A DNA stretch of 64,000 nucleotides from Janthinobacterium psychrotolerans. GTDB lineage: Bacteria > Pseudomonadota > Gammaproteobacteria > Burkholderiales > Burkholderiaceae_D. Positions 49,633 through 59,028 of the stretch are shown here, in pieces. Each line of letters opens with the position of its first letter. Positions within the stretch are counted from its first letter, which is position 1. A program made the translations under genes and the position numbers. Under the pieces are notes generated by a model. That model ran no database searches and had not been told where the DNA came from. It saw only the letters and a list, made by a program, of their open reading frames with translations. The stretch is from contig NZ_LOCQ01000058.1 of NCBI RefSeq assembly GCF_001677885.1, positions 248,001 through 312,000 on the forward strand. Direction: 5' to 3'.

Positions 49633-52223
49633 GCAGCCTTGGACGATTCCAGGAAATCCTGCGCAAAGCGCTGCAAGACACCGCCGGCCTCGTAGATCGA
49701 CACCTCTTCGGCCGTATCGAGGCGGCAGGTGACCGGCACTTCCTCGGTGTCGCCATTGGCGCGGTGGATCAACAGGGTCAGGATCGAACGCGGCGTGCGT
49801 TCGCCCACCACGTCGTAGGTTTCGCTGCCGTCCAGGCCCAGGGTCTTGCGCGTAACGCAGGTCAAAAACTCCAGCGGCAGCACGCCCATGCCGACCAGGT
49901 TGGTGCGGTGGATGCGCTCGAAGCCTTCGGCGACGATCGCTTCCACGCCGGCCAGGCGCACGCCTTTGGCGGCCCAGTCGCGCGAAGAACCCTGGCCATA
50001 ATCGGCGCCGGCGATAATGATCAAGGGCTGCTTGCGCTCCATATAGATCTCGATCGCTTCCCACATGCGCGAAATCGTGCCGTCCGGCTCGATGCGCGTG
50101 AGCGAACCCGCTTTGACCTTGCCGTCTTCGATCACCATCTCGTTTTTCAGGGTCGGATTGGCAAAGGTGGCGCGCTGCGCCGTCAGGTGGTCGCCGCGGT
50201 GGGTGGCGTAGGAGTTGAAATCTTCCTCGGGCAGGCCCATTTTCGCCAGGTATTCGCCGGCCGCGCTATCGAGCATGATGGCGTTCGACGGCGACAGGTG
50301 GTCGGTGGTGATATTGTCGCCCAACACAGCCAGCGGACGCATGCCTTTCAGGGGCCGCGCGCCGGCCAGCGCGCCCTCCCAGTAGGGCGGACGCCGGATA
50401 TACGTCGTTTGCGGGCGCCAGTCGTACAGCGGGCTGACCTTGATGCCATCGTCCGCCTGCCTGGCGAACATCGGGATATACACCTTGCGGAACTGCTCGG
50501 GCTTGACGCTGGCGGCGACGATGGCGTCGATCTCCTCGTCCGATGGCCAGATATCTTTCAGCAGAACCGGCTGCCCGTCCGGGCCAAATCCCAGCACATC
50601 TTTTTCGATATCGAAGCGGATGGTGCCGGCGATGGCATAGGCCACCACCAGCGGCGGCGAGGCCAGGAAAGCCTGTTTCGCATATGGGTGGATGCGGCCG
50701 TCGAAATTGCGGTTGCCGGACAACACAGCCGTGGCGTACAGGTCGCGCGCCACCACTTCGTCCTGGATGACCGGGTCGAGCGCGCCCGACATGCCGTTGC
50801 ACGAGGTGCAGGCAAAGGCCACCACGCCAAAGCCCAGTTGTTCGAGTTCGTCCATCAGCCCTGCTTCCTGCAGGTACAGTTCCACCGTTTTCGAGCCCGG
50901 CGCCAGCGAGGACTTGACCCACGGTTTGCGCGTGAGGCCCAGGCGGTTGGCGTTGCGGGCGATCAGGCCGGCCGCGATCATGTTGCGCGGGTTGTTGGTG
51001 TTGGTGCAGCTGGTGATGGCGGCGATAATCACGGCGCCGTCCGGCATCTTGCCCGGCTCGTTTTCCACCAGGCCCGAAATGCCGCGCGCGGCCAGTTCCG
51101 AGGTCGGTACGCGGTTGTGCGGGTTCGACGGCCCGGCGATATTGCGCACCACCGACGACAGGTCGAAGCGCAACACGCGCTCATACTGCGCGCCGGCCAG
51201 GCTGTCGGCCCACAGGCCCGTCGCTTTCGCATAGGTTTCCACCAGCGCCACCTGGGCGTCTTCCCTGCCCGTCAGCTTCAGGTATTTGATGGTTTGTTCG
51301 TCGATATAGAACATGGCGGCGGTGGCGCCAAATTCGGGCGCCATATTGGAGATCGTGGCGCGGTCGCCCAGGGTCAGGTGCGCGGCGCCCTCGCCGTAGA
51401 ACTCCAGGTAGGACGAGACCACCTTCTGCTTGCGCAGGAACTCGGTCAGCGCCAGCACGGTGTCGGTGGCGGTAATGCCCGGCTGCGGCTTGCCGCTCAG
51501 CTCGACGCCGATAATGTCGGGCAGGCGCATCCAGGAAGCGCGGCCCAGCATGACGCTTTCCGCTTCCAGGCCGCCAACGCCGATGGCGATCACGCCCAGG
51601 GCGTCGACCATGGGGGTGTGCGAATCGGTGCCGACCAGGGTGTCCGGGTAGGCCACGCCGTCCTGCACCTGGATCACGGGCGACATGCGCTCGAGGTTGA
51701 TCTGGTGCAGGATGCCGTTCCCGGGCGGGATCACGTCGACGTTTTTGAACGCCTTCTTGGTCCAGTCGATAAAGTCGAACCGGTCTTCGTTGCGGCGGTC
51801 TTCAATCGCGCGGTTCTTGGCAAAGGCGTCGGGATCGAAACCGCCGCATTCGACGGCCAGCGAATGGTCGACCACCAGCTGGGTCGGCACGACAGGGTTG
51901 ACCAGGGCCGGATCGCCGCCCTGGGCGGCGATGGCGTCGCGCAGGCCTGCCAGGTCGACCAGCGCCGTCTGGCCCAGGATGTCGTGGCAGACCACGCGCG
52001 CCGGGAACCAGGGAAAGTCGAGGTCGCGGCGGCGTTCGATAAACTGGCGCAGCGAAGCGTCGAGCGTGCCGGGATCGCAGCGGCGCACCAGGTTTTCGGC
52101 CAGCACGCGCGAGGTGTAGGGCAAGCCGGCGTAGGCCCCCGGTGCGATCGCATCGACCGCGGCGCGCGTGTCGAAGTAGTCCAGAGCGGTTCCGGCCAGG
52201 GGTTTGCGGTGCAAGGTGTTCAT
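49629..52223 (-). CDS. acnD: 2-methylcitrate dehydratase, Fe/S-dependent (AcnD)
   Basis: 864 residues. MNTLHRKPLAGTALDYFDTRAAVDAIAPGAY is the AcnD N-terminus. Iron-sulfur cysteines are in ITSCTNTNNP and FACTSCNGMSG, and the swivelling-domain motif YGQGSSRDWAAKG is present. Dehydrates 2-methylcitrate to 2-methylaconitate. An in-frame ATG at 52238 overlaps the prpC stop by one base (TGATG) and could be the true start; 52223 or 52226 matches the family best. The C-terminus ends with the stop formed by the REP-like repeat. Confidence 0.93.
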   Translation of the reverse strand: MNTLHRKPLAGTALDYFDTRAAVDAIAPGAYAGLPYTSRVLAENLVRRCDPGTLDASLRQFIERRRDLDFPWFPARVVCHDILGQTALVDLAGLRDAIAAQGGDPALVNPVVPTQLVVDHSLAVECGGFDPDAFAKNRAIEDRRNEDRFDFIDWTKKAFKNVDVIPPGNGILHQINLERMSPVIQVQDGVAYPDTLVGTDSHTPMVDALGVIAIGVGGLEAESVMLGRASWMRLPDIIGVELSGKPQPGITATDTVLALTEFLRKQKVVSSYLEFYGEGAAHLTLGDRATISNMAPEFGATAAMFYIDEQTIKYLKLTGREDAQVALVETYAKATGLWADSLAGAQYERVLRFDLSSVVRNIAGPSNPHNRVPTSELAARGISGLVENEPGKMPDGAVIIAAITSCTNTNNPRNMIAAGLIARNANRLGLTRKPWVKSSLAPGSKTVELYLQEAGLMDELEQLGFGVVAFACTSCNGMSGALDPVIQDEVVARDLYATAVLSGNRNFDGRIHPYAKQAFLASPPLVVAYAIAGTIRFDIEKDVLGFGPDGQPVLLKDIWPSDEEIDAIVAASVKPEQFRKVYIPMFARQADDGIKVSPLYDWRPQTTYIRRPPYWEGALAGARPLKGMRPLAVLGDNITTDHLSPSNAIMLDSAAGEYLAKMGLPEEDFNSYATHRGDHLTAQRATFANPTLKNEMVIEDGKVKAGSLTRIEPDGTISRMWEAIEIYMERKQPLIIIAGADYGQGSSRDWAAKGVRLAGVEAIVAEGFERIHRTNLVGMGVLPLEFLTCVTRKTLGLDGSETYDVVGERTPRSILTLLIHRANGDTEEVPVTCRLDTAEEVSIYEAGGVLQRFAQDFLESSKAA

Positions 52224-52237
52224 CATGGCGTGACTCA

Positions 52238-53392
52238 TCAGGTGCGTTCGTTGATCGGCACGAACTGCAGGTCTTCCGGACCCACGTAGTTGGCGCTCGG
52301 ACGGATAATCTTGTTGTCGATGCGCTGTTCGATGATGTGGGCGGCCCAGCCCGAGGTGCGCGAGATAACAAACAGCGGCGTGAACATCGCCGTCGGCACG
52401 CCCATCATGTGGTAGGAGACCGCCGAAAACCAGTCCAGGTTCGGGAACATGTTCTTGATGTCCCACATCACCGATTCCAGGCGCTCGGCGATATCGAACA
52501 TCTTGGTCGAACCGGCTTCCTGCGACAGGGTGCGCGCCACCTCCTTGATAACCACGTTGCGCGGGTCCGAAATCGTGTAGACCGGGTGGCCGAAGCCGAT
52601 CACCACTTCCTTGTTGGCGACGCGCTCGCGGATATCGGCTTCGGCTTCGTCGGGGGTGTCGTAGCGCTTCTGAATATCGAGCGCCACCTCATTGGCGCCG
52701 CCGTGTTTCGGGCCGCGCAGCGCGCCGATGGCGCCGGTAATGGCCGAGTGGATATCGGAACCCGTGCCGGCGATCACGCGGCTGGTAAAGGTCGAGGCGT
52801 TGAATTCGTGTTCCGCATACAGAATCAACGAGGTGTGCATGGCTTTTTCCCACGAGGCCGACGGCTTTTTGCCGTGCAGCAGGTGCAGGAAGTGGCCGCC
52901 GATCGAGTCGTCGTCGGTTTCCACCTCGATGCGCTTGCCGTTATGGCTGTAGTGGTACCAGTACAGCAGCATGGAACCAAACGAGGCCATCAGTCGGTCG
53001 GCGATATCGCGCGCGCCCGGCACGTTATGGTCGTCTTTTTCAGGCAGGGTGCAGCCCAGTACCGATACGCCGGTGCGCATCACGTCCATCGGATGGGCGC
53101 CGGCCGGCAGCGCTTCGAGCGCCGCTTTGACGTTGGCCGGCAGGCCGCGCAGGGATTTCAATTTGGCCTTGTAGCCTTTCAGCTCGCCCGTGTTCGGCAG
53201 CTTGCCGTGCACCAGCAGGTAGGCGATTTCCTCGAACTCGCAGCTGTCGGCCACGTCCAGGATGTCGTAGCCGCGGTAATGCAGGTCATTGCCGGTCTTG
53301 CCGACCGAGCACAGGGCGGTATTGCCGGCGGTAACGCCAGACAAGGCGACGGATTTCTTGGGCTTGAAGGTGGCAGCTTGTGGTGCGGTCAT
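52238..53392 (-). CDS. prpC: 2-methylcitrate synthase
   Basis: 384 residues. [31 protein letters not shown] at the N-terminus and the citrate-synthase active site ([14 protein letters not shown] with catalytic histidine, and [10 protein letters not shown]) identify PrpC. Condenses propionyl-CoA with oxaloacetate. Second gene of the operon, 26 bp behind prpB. Confidence 0.95.
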   Translation of the reverse strand: MTAPQAATFKPKKSVALSGVTAGNTALCSVGKTGNDLHYRGYDILDVADSCEFEEIAYLLVHGKLPNTGELKGYKAKLKSLRGLPANVKAALEALPAGAHPMDVMRTGVSVLGCTLPEKDDHNVPGARDIADRLMASFGSMLLYWYHYSHNGKRIEVETDDDSIGGHFLHLLHGKKPSASWEKAMHTSLILYAEHEFNASTFTSRVIAGTGSDIHSAITGAIGALRGPKHGGANEVALDIQKRYDTPDEAEADIRERVANKEVVIGFGHPVYTISDPRNVVIKEVARTLSQEAGSTKMFDIAERLESVMWDIKNMFPNLDWFSAVSYHMMGVPTAMFTPLFVISRTSGWAAHIIEQRIDNKIIRPSANYVGPEDLQFVPINERT

Positions 53393-53418
53393 CGTGTTCT
53401 CCGAATATGGGTAGGTGA

Positions 53419-54306
53419 TTATTTCTTCTGCGCCGCAAACAGCGCGTCGAGTTTCTGTTCGAATTCGTGATAGTTGATTGACTCATACAGTTCCATGCGC
53501 GTCTGCATGGTGTCGAGCACATTTTGCTGCGTGCCGTCGCGGCGCAGCGCCGTATAGACGTTTTCGGCCGCCTTGTTCATGGCGCGGAAAGCCGACAATG
53601 GGTACAGCACCAGGCCAACCTCGGCGGCGCGCAGCTCGTCCACCGTGAACAATGGTGTGGCGCCGAACTCGGTGATATTGGCCAGCACCGGCACTTTGAC
53701 GGCGTTGGCAAAGGTGGTGTACATCGCCAGGTCGGTAATCGCTTCGGGGAAGATCATGTCGGCGCCCGCTTCGACGCAGGCCACGGCGCGCTCCAGCGCG
53801 GCGTCCAGCCCGTCGACGGCCAGCGCATCGGTGCGCGCCATGATGACAAAATCCGGATCGGTGCGCGCATCGACAGCCGCCTTGATGCGGTCGACCATTT
53901 CTTCCTTGCTGACGATTTCCTTGCCCGGGCGATGGCCGCAGCGCTTGGCGCCGACCTGGTCTTCGATATGCAGGGCGCCGGCGCCAGCTTTGATCATCGA
54001 TTTCACCGTGCGCGCGACATTGAAGGCGGAAGAGCCGAAACCGGTGTCGGCGTCGACCAGCAGCGGCAGGTCGCACACATCGGTAATGCGGCGGATATCG
54101 GTCAGCACATCGTCGAGGTTCGAGATGCCGAGGTCGGGCAGGCCCAGCGAGCCGGCGGCGACGCCGCCACCGGACAGGTAGATGGCCTTGAAGCCGGCGC
54201 GCTTGGCCAGCAAGGCATGGTTGGCATTGATGGCGCCGACCACTTGCAACGGGGATTCTTCCTGGACGGCCTTGCGGAACGCGGCACCTGCGGAGTAAAG
54301 ACTCAT
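53419..54306 (-). CDS. prpB: 2-methylisocitrate lyase
   Basis: 295 residues. Isocitrate-lyase superfamily with [10 protein letters not shown] as the catalytic KRCGH loop, [10 protein letters not shown] for magnesium binding, and [16 protein letters not shown] near the N-terminus. Cleaves 2-methylisocitrate to pyruvate and succinate. First gene of the prp operon, behind the sigma-54 promoter at 54360-54375. Confidence 0.95.
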   Translation of the reverse strand: MSLYSAGAAFRKAVQEESPLQVVGAINANHALLAKRAGFKAIYLSGGGVAAGSLGLPDLGISNLDDVLTDIRRITDVCDLPLLVDADTGFGSSAFNVARTVKSMIKAGAGALHIEDQVGAKRCGHRPGKEIVSKEEMVDRIKAAVDARTDPDFVIMARTDALAVDGLDAALERAVACVEAGADMIFPEAITDLAMYTTFANAVKVPVLANITEFGATPLFTVDELRAAEVGLVLYPLSAFRAMNKAAENVYTALRRDGTQQNVLDTMQTRMELYESINYHEFEQKLDALFAAQKK

Positions 54307-54359
54307 GTGTTCACCTTATGGGTTCGAATGTTTCATGGAGCTGCTATGCACATGGCTAT

Positions 54360-54375
54360 TGCAAATGCCGTGCCA
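54360..54375 (-). promoter_or_regulatory. Sigma-54 promoter of the prp operon
   Basis: Minus strand TGGCACGGCATTTGCA has TGGCACG and TTGCA at the exact -24/-12 spacing of sigma-54 promoters. It lies about 55 bases before the prpB start. Enterobacterial prp operons are likewise sigma-54 dependent and activated by PrpR. The remaining 303-bp gap (54307-54609) holds no gene. Confidence 0.85.
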
Positions 54376-54495
54376 GGTGACGATTTGAGCGCGCCAGACA
54401 GCGCTCGGCATAGGAGAAAAGACGGTGTGGCGGCGGTTTGCGGAAGATATGGCGATGGGTATGATGGAACAGCGCATGTCACAGTGTTCAACATG

Positions 54496-54558
54496 ATGTT
54501 TCATTCCCGTTTCAAAAAATTTCAAAATGAAACGCGCTGTGAAACATTGATGAAACAA
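54496..54558. promoter_or_regulatory. Cluster of GTTTCA/TGAAAC boxes, candidate PrpR enhancer
   Basis: Six TTTCA or TGAAA boxes in 63 bp in both orientations (ATGTTTCATT, CGTTTCAA, ATTTCAAA, ATGAAACG, GTGAAACA, ATGAAACA), 120-200 bp upstream of the sigma-54 promoter. Paired inverted boxes at this distance are what a sigma-54 activator would bind. A lone TGTTTCATGG also occurs near 54330. Confidence 0.6.
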
Positions 54559-54609
54559 TGGAAGCGGCAGCCGGCGGATACCGGCTGCGAAAGCAGTGCG
54601 TGGCCGGCC

Positions 54610-54858
54610 TCAGGCGAGGCGCACCAGCGGGTTGGCGATGATATTGTCGATCTGGCGTACGGCTTCTTCGCAGGCGGCGGCAATCGCGCCGTCTTCGTCG
54701 TCGCGCACGAATTGCATGGTCGAACCTTCGAACACTTCCAGGCCTTCTGCCGTGGCGCGTTCGATATCGCAGCTGGCCGACCATTTGCCGTCGCTGGTCG
54801 GCACGGCCAGGGGAACGATTTCCCAGCCTTTGTAGTGGATCTTGGAACTGCTGTTCAT
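54610..54858 (-). CDS. Small hypothetical protein, paralogue of the next one
   Basis: 82 residues with a strong ribosome site (AAGGAGGTAGCCC). HYKGWEIVPLAVPTSDGKWSASCDIER followed by a helix AAACEEAVRQIDNIIANPL. Same plan as the 80-residue protein at 54973-55215. Soluble; fold probably a beta sheet followed by a helix. Function unknown. Confidence 0.7.
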   Translation of the reverse strand: MNSSSKIHYKGWEIVPLAVPTSDGKWSASCDIERATAEGLEVFEGSTMQFVRDDEDGAIAAACEEAVRQIDNIIANPLVRLA

Positions 54859-54972
54859 GGGCTACCTCCTTGCGCAATAAAGGAAATCGTAGCATGAAGC
54901 GCCGTGCGCCGCGATCAGATTCAGCGGCGACGCGCTTGCACGCGAAACGATTTACGTTGGATCAAACCTGGG

Positions 54973-55215
54973 TCAGGGACGCAGCAGATTGTCCACTTCG
55001 GTCTTGGCCACTTCCAGGCCGGCCACGCAGGCGGTCTCGGGGGTGGCATAGCCGCCCAGGGTGCGGCTGCGCTCGATATCCTTGGCCTCGCCCTCGGCGC
55101 CGGCTGCGCGCTGCAGGTGGTAAGTAAAATCCCACAGGTCGTCGTTGTCCTTCTGGGGCGTCACGGAGATCGTGAAACCGCGGTATTGTTCACTGCGTGC
55201 AGTAGTATCGTTCAT
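54973..55215 (-). CDS. Small hypothetical protein, paralogue of the previous one
   Basis: 80 residues, ribosome site AAGGAGGAAGTCC. QYRGFTISVTPQKDNDDLWDFTYHLQR then ERSRTLGGYATPETACVAGLEVAKTEVDNLL. The shared layout (Y-x-G-aromatic strand, second strand with aromatic residues, C-terminal helix with ACxxxxxxA and a final DN) points to duplication with 54610-54858. Function unknown. Confidence 0.7.
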   Translation of the reverse strand: MNDTTARSEQYRGFTISVTPQKDNDDLWDFTYHLQRAAGAEGEAKDIERSRTLGGYATPETACVAGLEVAKTEVDNLLRP

Positions 55216-55352
55216 GGACTTCCTCCTTGTGGCAACGAGATTAGCACGAAGCCCGGACAGACGCGCACACGCTGAAGCCGGGCGCGGTCATCGATATGCG
55301 GTTTTTACATATCAAATTGAGATCCGGGATATTTTTCAGACGATCGCGGCGA

Positions 55353-55358
55353 TATAAT
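55353..55358 (+). promoter_or_regulatory. Consensus -10 box upstream of the metallo-hydrolase gene
   Basis: TATAAT, 28 bases before the ATG at 55387, would give a very short leader; no good -35 box is visible at 16-18 bases, so activation by a regulator or an extended -10 is possible. Confidence 0.4.
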
Positions 55359-55386
55359 AAGCATCCCTGTCCGCCCCGCACCCGCC

Positions 55387-56247
55387 ATGATGACGCCCAG
55401 CATCCAAGCCTTTTTCGATACCGCCACCGCCACCGTCACCTATGTCGTGCACGAGGGCGAAGGCGGCGCCTGCGCCATCATCGATTCGGTGCTCGACTAC
55501 GATCCGAAGTCCGGCCGCACGGCCACCACCTCGGCCGACAAGGTGATCGCCTTTGTGCGCGAGCACGGCTTGCAATGCCGCTGGCTGCTGGAAACCCACG
55601 CCCACGCCGACCACCTGTCGGCCGCACCTTACCTGCAGCAGCAACTGGGCGGCAATGTGGCGATCGGCGCGGCGATCCAGGCGGTACAGCGGGCGTTTGC
55701 CGAGGTCTACCACCGTGACGGTGCGGCCGCCGACGGCTCGCAATTCGACCAGCTGTTCGCGCCGGACCAGGTGTTTCATATCGGCGCGCTGCAGGTACGC
55801 GCCCTGCACGTGCCGGGCCACACGCCGGCCGACCTGGCCTACCAGATCGGCGACGCCGTGTTTGTCGGCGACACCCTGTTCATGCCCGACGTCGGTTCGG
55901 CCCGCTGCGACTTTCCCGGCGGCTCGGCCGCCCTGCTCTACCGCTCGGCCCAGCGCCTGCTGTCGCTGCCGCCGTCCACCCGCTTGTTCATGTGCCACGA
56001 CTACCCGCCGGCAGGCCGCGAGGCGCGCTGGGAAACCACGGTGGCCGAACAGCGCGCCAGCAATATCCATTTGCACGACGGCGTGACGGAAGAGCAATTC
56101 GTGGCCCTGCGCACGGGCCGCGACGCCACCCTGGACATGCCAACCCTGATACTGCCGGCGATCCAGGTCAACATCAATGCGGGCAAGCTGCCCGAGCCGG
56201 AAGAGAACGGCGTGCGTTATCTGAAGATACCGCTGAACGCGCTGTAA
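55387..56247 (+). CDS. Metallo-beta-lactamase-fold hydrolase, persulfide dioxygenase/Blh-like
   Basis: 286 residues. The metal motif THAHADHL (about 76-83), the later histidine in HVPGHTP, and the aspartate in GDTLFMPDVGSARCDFPGG followed by MCHDYPP. The GSARCDFPGG segment is typical of ETHE1/BigR-linked Blh persulfide dioxygenases that oxidise glutathione persulfide to sulfite. Tandem ATG codons at 55387/55390 without a clear ribosome site. If right, it deals with reactive sulfur; a glyoxalase II-like role is the alternative. Confidence 0.82.
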   Translation: MMTPSIQAFFDTATATVTYVVHEGEGGACAIIDSVLDYDPKSGRTATTSADKVIAFVREHGLQCRWLLETHAHADHLSAAPYLQQQLGGNVAIGAAIQAVQRAFAEVYHRDGAAADGSQFDQLFAPDQVFHIGALQVRALHVPGHTPADLAYQIGDAVFVGDTLFMPDVGSARCDFPGGSAALLYRSAQRLLSLPPSTRLFMCHDYPPAGREARWETTVAEQRASNIHLHDGVTEEQFVALRTGRDATLDMPTLILPAIQVNINAGKLPEPEENGVRYLKIPLNAL

Positions 56248-56302
56248 CCGCCGCTGCTGCGACAAACATGCTGAAGAGCAGACAAATCAACAAAGGGAAC
56301 GA

Positions 56303-56695
56303 ATGAAATTGGAGGTCGGCCGCTCATATGGCGTCAAGGAACTGGTCGACATCGTCAAGAACAAGGGCGACCGCGACTTCGACCAGGATGGCAAAGAACG
56401 CTATATACCGGCGAATCTGTATGACGTGTATATCGCTGAACATGCGGAACTGACCGCAGACTCGGTTTTATATGTCGGGCAATGCGTGGAAATCGATGTC
56501 AACGACAACACGATCTATCCGGAAGAGGTCCTGAAAAATCATCTGGAATTTCATTATTCCTGCCAGAATTTTCAGGACGTCATCGATCTGGCCTACTCGC
56601 AAAAAAAGGACGCCAGCATCGACGAATTTGTCACTTGCCTCAATCACTATTCCGAAAAAGACGACTTCCTCGACCTGGAGCAAACTGGGCGGTGA
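56303..56695 (+). CDS. Hypothetical protein, 130 residues
   Basis: Acidic soluble protein with AAGGGAACG before the ATG. VGRSYGVKELVDIVKNKGDRDFDQDGKERYIPANLYDVYIAEH then ECHDQ-poor beta-rich segments and an acidic tail. Composition less GC-biased than neighbours (several AAA, TAT, AAT codons), so possibly acquired. Resembles in style the acidic immunity proteins of toxin systems, but no toxin gene is adjacent and no family is recognised. Confidence 0.6.
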   Translation: MKLEVGRSYGVKELVDIVKNKGDRDFDQDGKERYIPANLYDVYIAEHAELTADSVLYVGQCVEIDVNDNTIYPEEVLKNHLEFHYSCQNFQDVIDLAYSQKKDASIDEFVTCLNHYSEKDDFLDLEQTGR

Positions 56696-56756
56696 AACAG
56701 CGGTCCAGACCACCGGTCTCAGCCAGGACTGGCCGCAGTAACCGCGCCCACCGCGC

Positions 56757-58190
56757 TTACTCCTGCTCTGGCGCCCTGCCGATCTCGCCATCGAGGTTGG
56801 CCAAATACCACGCCAGCGACGACATCAGCGCCACATTGCGCTGCAGGTTGGCGGGGTCGACCTTGTCGAGCGTATCGGCCGGCGTATGGTGATAGTGAAA
56901 ATAATTATGGCTGTCGACCAGCGGCTCGAAGCTGGGCACGCCGCCCTTTTCCAGGCGGTGCAGGTCGCCTGAACCGAGCACGTCGCGGCGGGTAAAGGCG
57001 TGCGCGCCGATCGGCTGCAGGGCGGCGCGAAGAGGAGCGAACAGCTTTTCCGATTTCGAACCCACGCTGGCCAGGATGCCGAACGGGCGGCCGGCGCCCA
57101 TGTCCATTTCGATGGCGGCATATTGTTTACCCAGCGCCTGCTTGTTCGCCTCGAAATAGGCCTGGCCGCCGCGGCCGCCATTCTCCTCGTTCATCCAGGC
57201 AATCACGCGGATGGTGCGGCGCGGACGGTAGTCGAGCTTTTTCAGGGTCTCGATCACGCCCATCGCCGCCACCACGCCGGCGCCGTCGTCATGCGCGCCG
57301 GTGGCCAGGTCCCAGGAGTCCAGATGGCCGGAAACGATCACCACTTCATCGGCCTTGTCGGTGCCGGGCCAGTCGGCGATGACGTTGTAGCTGTCGGCCT
57401 CGGGCAGGTTTTGCGGGGTCAGGGTCAAATGCATTTTCATCGGCCCGCGCGCGGCCAGGCGGCCGATCAGCAAGGCGTCTTCGACCGTGACGGCGGCGGC
57501 CGGGATGCGCTGGCCGTCTTCGAGGCCGGTGGCGCCGGCGTGCGGAATGCGGAAATCGGCGCCGCCGATCGAGCGCACCAGCGCGGCGGCGGCGCCCAGT
57601 TCGGCGGCCGCCCTTGGGCCATTGAAACGGAAGCGCGAACCCTGGCCGTAAGTGGCGCCGGCCAGGCCGCGTTCGGCCATTTCCTGGTCGAACGCGGTGT
57701 CGATCAGCACGATGGCGCCCTTCACTTCGGCGGCGCGCGCGGTCAGCTCTTCAAAGCTCCTGACGATGATCAACGGTGCCGTCAAACCGGCGGCTGGCGT
57801 GGCGCCCGAGCCGCCCAGGGCGGTCAGCACCACGCGCTGCGACACACCGTGCGGACGGCCCGCGTAATCGACAATTGCCGCCGTTTCCACGCCGCGCACC
57901 CAGTGCGGCACTTTCACGGGCTGCAAGGTGACCTTCGCGCCCAGGCCGCGCATGGTGGCGGCCACTTGCTCGACGGCGGCGGCGGCGCCGGCGGAACCGG
58001 ACAGGCGCGGGCCGATCAGGTCGGTCAAGTCGGTCAGGCGCGCATAGGCCCAGTCGCTTTGCAGCGCGGTGTCGCGCACCTGCGCCAGCGCGGCCGTATC
58101 ATTGCCGGGCGCGGCGGCCAGGGCGCTGGTGCTGACGACGCTGCCCAGCAGCACGGAAACAAGGGTATGGCGAAGAATGACGGAAGGCAT
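56757..58190 (-). CDS. Secreted M28-family aminopeptidase/carboxypeptidase
   Basis: 477 residues. Signal peptide about 1-24 (VLLGSVVSTSALAAAP), a PA-domain-like insertion around 120-250, and the M28 zinc site: SGHLDSWDLATGAHDDGAGV (His and bridging Asp), MNEENGGRGG (catalytic Glu and zinc Glu), EMDMGAG (Asp) and YFHYHHTPADTLDKVD (last His). Two zinc ions expected. Digests peptides in the periplasm or outside. AGGACTCGC precedes the ATG at 58190; the frame is open to 58238. Confidence 0.88.
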   Translation of the reverse strand: MPSVILRHTLVSVLLGSVVSTSALAAAPGNDTAALAQVRDTALQSDWAYARLTDLTDLIGPRLSGSAGAAAAVEQVAATMRGLGAKVTLQPVKVPHWVRGVETAAIVDYAGRPHGVSQRVVLTALGGSGATPAAGLTAPLIIVRSFEELTARAAEVKGAIVLIDTAFDQEMAERGLAGATYGQGSRFRFNGPRAAAELGAAAALVRSIGGADFRIPHAGATGLEDGQRIPAAAVTVEDALLIGRLAARGPMKMHLTLTPQNLPEADSYNVIADWPGTDKADEVVIVSGHLDSWDLATGAHDDGAGVVAAMGVIETLKKLDYRPRRTIRVIAWMNEENGGRGGQAYFEANKQALGKQYAAIEMDMGAGRPFGILASVGSKSEKLFAPLRAALQPIGAHAFTRRDVLGSGDLHRLEKGGVPSFEPLVDSHNYFHYHHTPADTLDKVDPANLQRNVALMSSLAWYLANLDGEIGRAPEQE

Positions 58191-58360
58191 GCGAGTCCTG
58201 TGAAAGTGGATGGGGCCGGTGCGCCACGCATGAACCATGCACGGCGCAGCCCGGCACGATAACGTATTTGATCTGTGTTTGCAGAAACTTTGCCGTCGCG
58301 TGATTGCGCGGCGCCGTCGCCATCGCTTACCATGGGGCTTGCCTTGCTACCGGAAACATC

Positions 58361-58909
58361 ATGATCAAAGGAACACTGTGCAGCTTGCGCCATCTGCAGG
58401 CGGCCGACCTGGCGACATATATCGCGCTGGTCAACGACCTGCCCTCGCGCGGCGCGTTTTTCTCGCCACAGCTCAAGTCGCCCGAGGCGATCCGGCGCGA
58501 CTTCATGCAAACCGGTTTCGTCACCGAAGACAGCGAGCTGTTCATCATTGAAGACCAGCATGAGGCCATTATCGGCACCATCACCCACTTCAAGAGCCGC
58601 ACGCCGACCAGCCGCGAGATCGGCTACCGCCTGTTCGATCCGCAGCGCAACGGCCGCGGCTATACCAGCGAGGCGACCCGGCTGCTGGTCGACTATCTGT
58701 TCCAGGCCTATCCCTATCACCGGCTGGAATTGCTGATGGATCCGCTCAATATCGGCTCCGAGCGCATTGCGCAGAAATGCGGCTTTACCCAGGAAGGCCT
58801 GCTGCGCCAGGCGTTCTTCATCAACGGCGTGATGCGCGACGTCAAGATGTACAGCCTGCTGCGGCCCGAGTGGCAGGCCCGGCGCGCCATGCCGCGCGGT
58901 GCGGACTGA
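58361..58909 (+). CDS. GNAT-family N-acetyltransferase, RimJ/RimL-like
   Basis: 182 residues. SLRHLQAADLATYIALVND at the N-terminus, acetyl-CoA loop in RLFDPQRNGRGYTSEATRLLVDYLFQ (R/Q-x-x-G-x-G/A) and C-terminal LDPLNIGSERIAQKCGFTQEGLLRQAFFINGVMRDVKMYSLL, the pattern of ribosomal-protein or small-molecule N-acetyltransferases. The start at 58361 matches the family; an in-frame ATG at 58304 lies within the divergent promoter region. Substrate unknown. Confidence 0.87.
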   Translation: MIKGTLCSLRHLQAADLATYIALVNDLPSRGAFFSPQLKSPEAIRRDFMQTGFVTEDSELFIIEDQHEAIIGTITHFKSRTPTSREIGYRLFDPQRNGRGYTSEATRLLVDYLFQAYPYHRLELLMDPLNIGSERIAQKCGFTQEGLLRQAFFINGVMRDVKMYSLLRPEWQARRAMPRGAD

Positions 58910-59028
58910 CTTGTTACGTACATGGACGGATTGTAATAAGTTGTATTAGACATGGAGCAAGTCGTGAGCCGCCGCTATAGTTCATTCATGCAGATCATTG
59001 TGATCTCGCCGGATTGGAAGGAAATGCC

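Noticed and set aside
49764-52289. Open plus-strand frame of 841 codons opposite acnD
   Set aside because: Exact mirror of the AcnD coding region with Gln/His/Arg/Ala-rich sequence; no independent evidence.
56303-56695. Immunity protein of a polymorphic toxin system
   Set aside because: Acidic and AT-richer, but no toxin, Rhs or secretion gene is adjacent, so only a hypothetical call is justified.
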